A DNA stretch of 64,000 bases from NCBI GenBank assembly GCA_036373915.1, contig DASUUU010000109.1:62001-126000 (forward strand), written 5' to 3'. Each line of letters opens with the position of its first letter. Within the stretch, counting starts at the first letter, position 1. The notes beneath the pieces were generated by a model. It was not told the origin of the DNA. It saw only the letters and a list, made by a program, of their open reading frames with translations, and ran no database searches. This DNA comes from JASLBX01 sp036373915. GTDB taxonomy: Bacteria; Actinomycetota; Actinomycetes; Jiangellales; Jiangellaceae. Shown one piece after another: positions 42,844-50,662 of this stretch. The translations under genes were made by a program, and so were the position numbers.

Positions 42844-44120
42844 GGAGTCCTGTCGACGTCCAGCTGATCCAGCGGCGCACCGTCCATACCCTTGTCGGCA
42901 CCCAGGTGATGGCGGGCCTGGGCGTCAGTAGCGGGGTCGCGGTCGCCGTCCTGCTCGCGAGCAACGTGCTCGGACGGCCGGACCTGGCCGGCTTCGTCCA
43001 GAGTGCGCAGGTGCTCGGCTCCGCGCTGCTGGCCCTGCCCGCTGCCGGCCTTGCCGTCAAGTTCGGCCGGCGGGCCGGGCTGAGCTTGGCGCTGGCACTG
43101 GCCGCTGCCGGAGGGTTGTTGGCGATCGCCGGTGCCCAATTGCGGTTCTTCCCGTTCCTCATGCTCGGTATGGCGTTGTACGGCGGCGGGACGACTGCCG
43201 GCCTGCAAAGCCGCTACGCCGCGATAGACCTGGCGGTCCCGGAGCGGCGCGGCCGCACGCTGTCGATGGTCGTGTGGTCGACGACGGTCGGCGCGGTCGT
43301 GGGGCCGAACCTGGTCGGCCCGGCCGGCCGGTTGGGCGAATGGGTGGGTATCGAGCCGCTGGCCGGTCCGTTGCTGTTCGGTGCGGTGGCCATGCTGCTG
43401 GCTGCGGCGCTGGTGTGGTTCCGGCTCCGGCCGGACCCGCTCATGTTGGCCCGGCGGCTGGAGGATGCTCCCGCGGCGGGCGACGCGGCCGAGCCCGTCC
43501 CGAAGCGCCGCGGCAGCCTGCGCGCTGGGATCAGCGCTGTGCGGGGTTCGCCGCGGGCGACGCTCGGCATGGGCGCAGTTGTCGCCGCGCACACGGTGAT
43601 GGTGTCGGTGATGGTCATGACTCCCATCCACATGGACAACGGACAGGCTTCGCTGTCGGTGATCGGACTGGTGATCAGCGTTCATATCGCAGGCATGTTC
43701 GCCTTCTCGCCGGTGATGGGCTGGCTGGCCGACTGGGTGGGCCGGTTGCCGGTGATCGCGGCGGGCGGGATCGTGTTGCTGGTGGCCGTTGCGCTGGCCG
43801 GCACGGCGCCCGAGGGTCACTCGGCGGGGTTGACCGCTGGACTGTTCCTGCTCGGGCTGGGCTGGTCGGCCTGCCTGGTGGCCGGCTCGACGCTGCTGTC
43901 CGAGTCGGTGGCGATCGAGGAGCGCCCGGTTGTGCAGGGTTCGTCCGACCTGCTCATGGGCCTGGCGGCGGCCGGCGGCGGGGCGGTGGCGGGTCTCGTG
44001 GTCGGCCGGCTCGGGTACGGCGTGCTCAACGCGGGCGCCTCCGTGCTCGCCGTGGCACTCCTCGTCGGCGTGGCCGTGACGGCGTCGCGGGCGGCACGGG
44101 TTCGGCGTGTCGCGGCGTAG
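42840..44120 (+). CDS. Major facilitator superfamily transporter
   Basis: 426 residues from ATG 42840, in a four-base overlap with the permease stop. About twelve membrane helices in two bundles, with the cytoplasmic loop FGRRAGLSLALALAAAGG after TM2 and a charged central loop (about 200-235, PDPLMLARRLED). The second half begins with the pattern GMGAVVAAHTVMVSVMVMTP. An uptake or efflux substrate cannot be read from the sequence. The tight linkage to ABC-2 genes suggests a shared efflux role (inference). Confidence 0.88.
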   Translation: MRSPVDVQLIQRRTVHTLVGTQVMAGLGVSSGVAVAVLLASNVLGRPDLAGFVQSAQVLGSALLALPAAGLAVKFGRRAGLSLALALAAAGGLLAIAGAQLRFFPFLMLGMALYGGGTTAGLQSRYAAIDLAVPERRGRTLSMVVWSTTVGAVVGPNLVGPAGRLGEWVGIEPLAGPLLFGAVAMLLAAALVWFRLRPDPLMLARRLEDAPAAGDAAEPVPKRRGSLRAGISAVRGSPRATLGMGAVVAAHTVMVSVMVMTPIHMDNGQASLSVIGLVISVHIAGMFAFSPVMGWLADWVGRLPVIAAGGIVLLVAVALAGTAPEGHSAGLTAGLFLLGLGWSACLVAGSTLLSESVAIEERPVVQGSSDLLMGLAAAGGGAVAGLVVGRLGYGVLNAGASVLAVALLVGVAVTASRAARVRRVAA

Positions 44121-44121
44121 T

Positions 44122-44145
44122 TCGAACGTTCGTTCGTTCTACTAT
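44122..44145 (+). promoter_or_regulatory. SOS (LexA) box and -10 of recA
   Basis: TCGAAC-GTTC-GTTCGT (44122-44137) matches the actinobacterial/Bacillus-type LexA box TCGAAC-N4-GTTCGA in 11 of 12 arm positions. TACTAT (44140-44145) directly after it is a plausible -10, so LexA would cover the -35 region. It lies directly after the MFS stop and 140 bases before the recA ATG, predicting DNA-damage induction. Confidence 0.85.
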
Positions 44146-44285
44146 CCACATCAAGGGAGAGCGCCCGGAGTTGTCCACAGGCGGAGATCAGGCTCTCGAA
44201 CTCTGTCAGTGGCAACGCGTAGCGTCCTCGAGTGACAACAAGACGACCCAAGGGCCGTGCGGCCCACAAGCCCCAGGTGGTATCC

Positions 44286-45323
<1,038 letters not shown>

Positions 45324-45357
45324 GCCGCCGCAAGACGTCTCGACCTCGCCAGGAGGC

Positions 45358-45963
45358 ATGCCGACTGTGGGTGGACGCAGGCGCCGCCGGGCCGCTGACG
45401 CGCGGAACGGTGGTCCGGTCGAAGCGCTGCGCGACGAGCCGCGCAGTGACGAGCCCGACGCCGACCCCGAGAACGTGGCCCGGGCCATCGCACTGCGTAA
45501 GCTCGCCGCTGCGCCACAGACTCGTGCGCAACTGGCCGATGCGATGGCCCGCCGGGGTGTACCGGCGGACGTGCGTGATCGGGTCCTCGATCGGTTCGAC
45601 GACGTCGGGTTGATCGACGATGCCATGTTCGCCCGGATGTGGGTCGAGTCGCGCCACGCCGGTCGAGGGCTGGCCAAGAAGGCCCTCGCGCACGAGTTGC
45701 GCCGCAGGGGAGTCGATTCGGCTCTCGTCGACGAGGCCGTGGCCGAGCTCGATCCCGAGCGGGAAGAGACCACGGCCCGCGCGCTGGTGGCTCGCAGACT
45801 CCACTCGACCCGCGGGCTCGACACCGCGACCCGGACTCGACGACTCGCCGGAATGCTCGCTCGCAAGGGGTACCCGGCGGGGTTGTCGTTCCGCGTGGTC
45901 CGCGAGGCGCTCGAGCGCGAGGGAGTCGACGAAGCCGAGCTTCCGTCCGAAGACGGCTGGTGA
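45358..45963 (+). CDS. recX: Regulatory protein RecX
   Basis: 201 residues from ATG 45358, with CAGGAGG upstream. RecX binds and inhibits the RecA filament. Three tandem three-helix repeats are visible from about residue 40: ALRKLAAAPQTRAQLADAMARRG, then GLAKKALAHELRRRGVDSAL and LARKGYPAGLSFRVVREAL. A basic Arg-rich N-terminal tail (1-35) is frequent in actinobacteria. It is co-transcribed with recA. Confidence 0.92.
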   Translation: MPTVGGRRRRRAADARNGGPVEALRDEPRSDEPDADPENVARAIALRKLAAAPQTRAQLADAMARRGVPADVRDRVLDRFDDVGLIDDAMFARMWVESRHAGRGLAKKALAHELRRRGVDSALVDEAVAELDPEREETTARALVARRLHSTRGLDTATRTRRLAGMLARKGYPAGLSFRVVREALEREGVDEAELPSEDGW

Positions 45964-46010
45964 GACGGCGTGTCAAAGGGCAAAGGTCTCGATTTTGTAA
46001 CGCTGACACC

Positions 46011-46040
46011 TTGACCGCAAGCGTGCCGCCCTCGTAGCCT
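46011..46040 (+). promoter_or_regulatory. Predicted promoter of rny
   Basis: TTGACC (46011-46016) and TAGCCT (46035-46040) with an 18-base spacer. This is one of the best -35/-10 pairs in the window and would produce a leader of about 330 bases ahead of the rny ATG at 46379. Confidence 0.6.
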
Positions 46041-46053
46041 CAATGGTCAAGAG

Positions 46054-46167
46054 ATGTCCGCTACCGCGGATCCGCAAACAACACGACACGCAACAACCCC
46101 CGCAACTACTCCGGTCACCGACCGGTACGTGACATTAGGTCCTGGCTACTGGCCGGGCCGGAGCTGA
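46054..46167 (+). CDS. Possible 37-residue leader peptide upstream of rny
   Basis: ATG 46054 opens a frame of 37 codons ending at TGA 46165-46167, only 13 bases after the predicted -10. The peptide is Thr/Pro-rich (MSATADPQTTRHATTPATTP, then VTDRYVTLGPGYWPGRS). There is no Shine-Dalgarno sequence, no recognised family, and a frame of this length can occur by chance. Listed because of its position at the predicted transcript start. Confidence 0.25.
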   Translation: MSATADPQTTRHATTPATTPVTDRYVTLGPGYWPGRS

Positions 46168-46172
46168 CGCAT

Positions 46173-46226
46173 ACCCGCGTTGGCGCGATCGCCCGCATCC
46201 AGCGGGCTGCTTGCGCATACGCGGGT
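46173..46226 (+). repeat. Nested stem-loop in the rny leader
   Basis: ACCCGCGT (46173-46180) pairs with ACGCGGGT (46219-46226), enclosing GCCCGC (46191-46196) paired with GCGGGC (46202-46207) around the loop ATCCA. It may be a regulatory structure in the rny leader or a terminator of recA-recX read-through. RNase-encoding mRNAs are often controlled by their own leader structures, which makes this worth noting. Confidence 0.5.
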
Positions 46227-46378
46227 GGCGCCCAAGCCGCCGAGGTTGGCGATTCGGTGGCCTACGGCGTCACGACGGCGCACCCGGCGCGGTGCCCTCG
46301 AGGTGTCGCCGCGGCACGCGGTAACGGACGCGAAGAGAAGACGTCCGCGTGCGGGCGACGACATAGAGGAGCCGACCG

Positions 46379-47968
46379 ATGGAAAGCGCAGTCACAGCCG
46401 TATTCCTGGTCGTCGGCCTCGTTCTGGTGGCAGCTGCGCTCGGCGTGGTCGCCTGGATCCTGCTGCGGCGCCCCGGCTCGATGCGCCAGGCCGCAGACGA
46501 GTTGCTTGCCGATGCGCGGCGGGAAGCCGATGAGCTACGCAACCAGGCTCGAGATGAAGCCGACCGGTTGCGCCAGCAAGCCGCGCAGTTGGTCGATCAT
46601 GCCAAGGCCACTAGAGACGAGGCCGAAGCCGACATCAGGACGATGCGCGACGATCTCAAAGATCTTCGGTTGGACCTCGAGCGCCGGGAGAACCGGTTGA
46701 GCGAACGCGAAGAGCGGCTCGACACCGACGAACGGGCGCACGGTGAGCGCGTCGCCGCACTGGCCGAACGTGAGGTCACGCTCGAGGAACGGGCCAGAGA
46801 GCTCGACCAGCTGGAAACGCATCGAAGGCAGATTCTCGAGCGAACCGCCGAGCTGACCGCGGAGCAGGCAAAGGCGGAGCTGGTGGCGGCGGTCGAGGCG
46901 CAGGCCAAACGCGAGGCTGCGATGCTCGTGCGCGACATCGAGCGGGAGGCCCAGGAGCAAGGTGATGCCCGAGCCCGCGAGATCATCACCCTCGCGATCC
47001 AGCGGCTCGCCTCGGAGCAGACCGCGGAGTCCGTCGTATCCGTGCTGCACCTGCCGGCCGACGAGATGAAGGGCCGCATCATCGGCCGCGAGGGACGCAA
47101 CATCAGGGCCTTCGAGCAGGTCACCGGGGTCAACCTGATCATCGACGACACGCCGGAGGCGGTGCTGCTCTCGTGTTTCGACCCGGTCCGCCGCGAGGTA
47201 GCGCGGCTCACCCTCGAAGAGCTCGTGCTGGACGGGCGGATCCACCCGCACCGCATCGAGGAGCAGTACGAGCTGAGCAAGGCCGAGGTCGAGCGCCTAT
47301 GCGTGCGGGCGGGGGAGGACGCCCTTGTCGACGTGGGGCTGACCGACTTCCATCCCGACCTCGTCGCGCTGCTCGGGCGCCTTCGATATCGAACCTCCTA
47401 CGGCCAGAACGTGCTGAAGCACCTGGTCGAGTCGGCACACATCGCCGGGATGATGGCCGCCGAGCTGGGCATGGACGTGCCACTGGTCAAGCGATGTGCG
47501 CTGCTACACGACATCGGCAAGGCGCTTACCCACGAGGTCGAGGGCAGCCACGCGATCATCGGCGCCGAGATCGCCCGCCGGTACGGCGAGCACGAGGACG
47601 TCGTGCACGCCATCGAGGCGCACCACAACGAGGTCGAGGTGCGGACCATCGAGGCGGTACTGACCCAGGCGGCCGACGCCATTTCGGGCGGGCGGCCTGG
47701 GGCGCGGCGTGAGTCGCTGGAGGCGTACGTCAAGCGGCTCGAGCGCCTCGAGGAGATCGCCAAGACCCACGAGGGCGTGGAGAAGGTGTTCGCCATGCAG
47801 GCCGGCCGCGAGATCCGCGTCATGGTTCTTCCCGACGTGGTGGACGACCTGGCCGCAGGAGTGCTCGCTCGCGACATCGCCAAGCAGGTGGAAGAGGAGC
47901 TCACCTATCCCGGCCAGATCCGGATCACAGTCGTCCGCGAATCCAGAGCCACCGAGTTCGCCCGCTGA
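46379..47968 (+). CDS. rny: Ribonuclease Y
   Basis: 529 residues, GAGGAG before the ATG. A membrane-anchored endoribonuclease that starts mRNA decay. One N-terminal membrane helix (7-29), a long charged coiled coil (about 35-190), a KH domain with GRIIGREGRNIRAFE (about 230), and an HD domain with the metal pair in LLHDIGKAL (about 376) and the EAHHNEVE segment. All standard parts are present. Finding rny together with rnj and pnp means three major Gram-positive-type RNases are encoded here. A truncated palindromic element begins right after the stop. Confidence 0.95.
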   Translation: MESAVTAVFLVVGLVLVAAALGVVAWILLRRPGSMRQAADELLADARREADELRNQARDEADRLRQQAAQLVDHAKATRDEAEADIRTMRDDLKDLRLDLERRENRLSEREERLDTDERAHGERVAALAEREVTLEERARELDQLETHRRQILERTAELTAEQAKAELVAAVEAQAKREAAMLVRDIEREAQEQGDARAREIITLAIQRLASEQTAESVVSVLHLPADEMKGRIIGREGRNIRAFEQVTGVNLIIDDTPEAVLLSCFDPVRREVARLTLEELVLDGRIHPHRIEEQYELSKAEVERLCVRAGEDALVDVGLTDFHPDLVALLGRLRYRTSYGQNVLKHLVESAHIAGMMAAELGMDVPLVKRCALLHDIGKALTHEVEGSHAIIGAEIARRYGEHEDVVHAIEAHHNEVEVRTIEAVLTQAADAISGGRPGARRESLEAYVKRLERLEEIAKTHEGVEKVFAMQAGREIRVMVLPDVVDDLAAGVLARDIAKQVEEELTYPGQIRITVVRESRATEFAR

Positions 47969-48050
47969 CGTTCGATCACGTTCAGCAGGTGTATCCCTGC
48001 CGTACCAGGCGCGTGCGGGTGGTACGGCGCGGAAACGCCTGGTGGGCGGC
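47969..48050. repeat. Palindromic intergenic element, degraded copy 3 (after rny)
   Basis: CGTTCGATCACGTTC (47969-47983), identical to the left arm of the element at 7268, begins on the base after the rny stop. An inner stem CCGTACC (48000-48006) pairs with GGTACGG (48021-48027). The matching right outer arm is missing, so the copy appears truncated or diverged. Confidence 0.6.
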
Positions 48051-48077
48051 CCAGTCGTGGGTGCAGAGGCCGCGGCA

Positions 48078-48863
48078 TCAGTCCGATTCGAGCGGCGGTG
48101 GCTCAGCCGCGCCGAGGACCGGCTCGAGAGTGGATGCCCACGCCGCCTGCCACCGGCCGTCGTCGGCGACGGTAGCGAGCACGTCGGTTACGAACGAGCG
48201 GAGATCATCGTCGCCTTTGCGTAATCCGATGCCATAAGCCAGGGGTTCGGACTCGGTGTCGCCGATGCGCAGGTGGGAGGTCACCTCGGCGGCCAAGACC
48301 AGGTCCGGTGCGAGTACGGCGTCGACGGTGCCGTCCGTGAGCACGGCCACGCAGTCCTGGGCTGTCCCGACGATGGCGACGTCCGGCACGAGATCGCCGA
48401 TCTCCGCGGTGGCGCAGATCCGCTCGGTCTCCGGCTCGGCGGACCCGGACAACACCGCTACCCCTCCGACGTGGTAAGGGCCGGCGAAGTCGACGATCTC
48501 GAGGCTGCGGTCGGTGATCGGCATCGCGGCGATCACCAGGTCGACGTGGCCGTCTTCGATAAGGCGCTCGTGGTTGAGCGCGTCGGTTTGCACCCAGCTG
48601 ATCTCATGAGGTGCGATGCCCAGCGCACCGGCGATCATCTTGCCGAGTTCGGCCTCGAAGCTCACCGGCACGTCGTCCTCGTCGAGATCGTTGCCGGTGA
48701 TCCCGATCGTGACGTTCCCGGCTGCCGCCAGTTGGGCCGGTGTACTGTGTGGCGCGAAATCGGTGGCACCGACGTCGAGGAGGTTGGGATCCGACTCAGG
48801 CGTGCAGCCGCTGAGCCCCGCAGTCAGGACCAGGAGCAGGCCGCCGAGCCGTCGCGTGTGCAC
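48078..48863 (-). CDS. Solute-binding lipoprotein (family 3, amino-acid type), without its permease
   Basis: 261 residues from GTG 48861-48863, which gives a compact signal peptide and lipobox SGC with Cys20; in-frame upstream starts to 48953 bury the signal. Homologous to GluB/GlnH-type binding proteins: VTIGITGNDL, SFEAELGKMIAGALGI, DLVIAAMPITDRSLEIVDFAGPY and the periplasmic hinge IGTA-like VGTAQDCVAVL. No permease or ATPase is adjacent; in Streptomyces the glu transport genes lie near recX, so this could be a relic or use a distant partner. Divergent from the TAXI operon. Confidence 0.85.
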   Translation of the reverse strand: MHTRRLGGLLLVLTAGLSGCTPESDPNLLDVGATDFAPHSTPAQLAAAGNVTIGITGNDLDEDDVPVSFEAELGKMIAGALGIAPHEISWVQTDALNHERLIEDGHVDLVIAAMPITDRSLEIVDFAGPYHVGGVAVLSGSAEPETERICATAEIGDLVPDVAIVGTAQDCVAVLTDGTVDAVLAPDLVLAAEVTSHLRIGDTESEPLAYGIGLRKGDDDLRSFVTDVLATVADDGRWQAAWASTLEPVLGAAEPPPLESD

Positions 48864-49045
48864 CGCGGAATTCTGGCACATCGGACACCAGGGTTGGTCG
48901 GCGTGTCGCACTGCGAAGTCAGCAGCGAGCCGTAAAGGTATTGCCGGTCTCATCCTTGTTGCGGCAGGTCACAACCCGGTCACCGGTATGGACCCTGGGA
49001 GATCGGCGCGACAGGATCAGACCCACGACCAAGGAGAGGAGCACG

Positions 49046-50086
49046 ATGAGAATCTTGAGGAGCAGGACGTCGCTGACGGTGCGCCTGGGCGCGGCGCTGG
49101 CGGCGATGACCCTTGTCGCCGCGGCCTGTGGGGACGACGACGATAACGGCGACACCACCGGCGACGGCGGCGAGCAGACCGAGGAGCCGGCCGAGGACGG
49201 CGGCGGTGAGATGCCGGAGTTCTTGACCATGGGTACCGGCTCCACCGGCGGAACCTACTTCCCGCTCGGTGGTGCGATCGCCGGTGTCTGGTCCGGCAAC
49301 ATCGAGGGGCTCGACGTCAGCACGCAGGCCAGCGGGGCATCGGTGGAGAATCTCCAGCTGCTCGCGCAGGAAGAGATCGACCTCGCGATGGCCATCAACG
49401 GCACGGCATCCGCAGCGTTGGCCGGCGAGGGTGACTTCGCGGGCCAGGAGTACGACGTCACCTACCTTGGGGCCGTCTACCGCGAGGTGTACCAGATCGT
49501 CGCCCGCGCTGACGCCGGCATCACAACGGTCGAGGACATGGCCGGCAAGACTGTGGCCATCGGCCCGCCTGGAAGCGGTACCGCCGTGTTCGCCGAAGCG
49601 CTGCTCGAGCGCGCCGGCATCGAGCTGGGTGAGGTACGTCAGGAGACGTTCGGTGAAGCCGCCGACCTGCTGCGTGACGGCACTATTGACGCGTCGATCG
49701 GTGTGCTTGCCCTGCCGGCCGGAAGCCTGGAAGAGGTGGCCCGCTCCACCGATCTGGTGATGGTGTCGCTCGAGGGCGACCTGCTTCAGCAAACGCTCGA
49801 CGAGGACCCGACGCTCACCGAGACCGAGTACGAGCCGGGCACCTACACCGGCATCGACGAGCCTGCGACGCTGGTGACGAACTGGGCTTCGCTGTACGCC
49901 CGGTCTGACCTGCCGGAGGAGGCCGCGTACCAGCTGGTCAAGGTCATGTACGAGATGAACACCGACATCGCCGCGGCTCACGCGGTCGGTAACGAGATCC
50001 AACTCGACTCCGCGCTCGATGGCGCCGCCGACGTCCCGGTACACCCCGGAGCCCAGCGGTTCTACGACGAGGCCGGAGCCGGGTGA
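49046..50086 (+). CDS. TAXI-family TRAP transporter solute-binding lipoprotein
   Basis: 346 residues from ATG 49046, with AAGGAGAGGA upstream. Signal peptide with lipobox AAAC (Cys28), then an acidic Asp/Glu/Gly linker (29-55), then the TAXI domain: MGTGSTGGTYFPLGGAIAGV, AMAINGTASAAL and VAIGPPGSGTAVFAEALL. TAXI proteins capture a small organic acid or glutamate for a TRAP permease. It heads a three-gene operon with DUF1850 and a fused permease; the ligand is unknown. Confidence 0.93.
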   Translation: MRILRSRTSLTVRLGAALAAMTLVAAACGDDDDNGDTTGDGGEQTEEPAEDGGGEMPEFLTMGTGSTGGTYFPLGGAIAGVWSGNIEGLDVSTQASGASVENLQLLAQEEIDLAMAINGTASAALAGEGDFAGQEYDVTYLGAVYREVYQIVARADAGITTVEDMAGKTVAIGPPGSGTAVFAEALLERAGIELGEVRQETFGEAADLLRDGTIDASIGVLALPAGSLEEVARSTDLVMVSLEGDLLQQTLDEDPTLTETEYEPGTYTGIDEPATLVTNWASLYARSDLPEEAAYQLVKVMYEMNTDIAAAHAVGNEIQLDSALDGAADVPVHPGAQRFYDEAGAG

Positions 50087-50649
50087 CAACAAGCGCCGAC
50101 GTACGGCCGGAGCGGTTGGGCACACCGTTCTCGCCGGCCCGGCGCAAGGTACTCGCGGTCGCCACGGCGGTGGTCATACTGGCCGCCGCCGTGGCGGTTG
50201 CGTGGCTGTGGCCGGGCGCGGGAGGGCCGCGCCTGGCCGTGGTCGACCGTGGAACGGGCCAGGGGCCAGGGGAGGTCGTGTACGAGCGGGCCGTCGAGCC
50301 GGGCGAGCCGTTCGTGCTCGAGCACACCCATTCAGTGACCCGGCGGCTCGTCCGCGAGACCTTCTCTGTTCTAGACGGCGAGACGATCGCCCTCGAGGAG
50401 CTGTGGTTCGACGAGTTCGGGCCGAACCTGCCCGCCGGCCCCGAAGTCTTCGACCACGATGTGACGTGGCTGCATGAGGATGGCGCGTACCGGGTCGTCC
50501 ACCACAGTCACCCGATCGGCGTAGTGCCCCTTCGGGTGGGCAGCGAACAGGTCGACCACACCTTGACGTTCGCCGATGGAGAGCGGGTACGGTTGCTCGA
50601 CATCGCGCCACGGGGTGCCTGGGTGGACCTCATCGTTCGCACTGGATAG
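50083..50649 (+). CDS. DUF1850 protein of the TAXI-TRAP system
   Basis: 188 residues from GTG 50083 overlapping the TAXI stop by GTGA. One N-terminal membrane helix (about 22-43) followed by an exported beta-rich DUF1850 domain with FVLEHTHSVTRRLVRETFSV and VHHSHPIGVVPLRVG. DUF1850 genes are typically found between TAXI and fused TRAP permease genes, and are thought to be accessory subunits; their role is not established. Confidence 0.88.
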   Translation: MTTSADVRPERLGTPFSPARRKVLAVATAVVILAAAVAVAWLWPGAGGPRLAVVDRGTGQGPGEVVYERAVEPGEPFVLEHTHSVTRRLVRETFSVLDGETIALEELWFDEFGPNLPAGPEVFDHDVTWLHEDGAYRVVHHSHPIGVVPLRVGSEQVDHTLTFADGERVRLLDIAPRGAWVDLIVRTG

Positions 50650-50662
50650 TGAGGCGGAGCTG

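Larger units (their letters stand above)
45964..46378. other. 415-base gap between recX and rny: promoter, short frame and nested stem-loop
   Basis: This gap contains a promoter candidate (46011-46040), a 37-codon frame (46054-46167) and a nested stem-loop (46173-46226), each listed separately. The rest, 46227-46378, is an otherwise featureless GC-rich leader ending in GAGGAG before the rny ATG. No tRNA or recognisable riboswitch was seen. Confidence 0.6.

Noticed and set aside
44232..44285. Upstream GTG start for recA
   Set aside because: It adds 18 residues not found in homologues; the ATG at 44286 gives the standard 345-residue protein.
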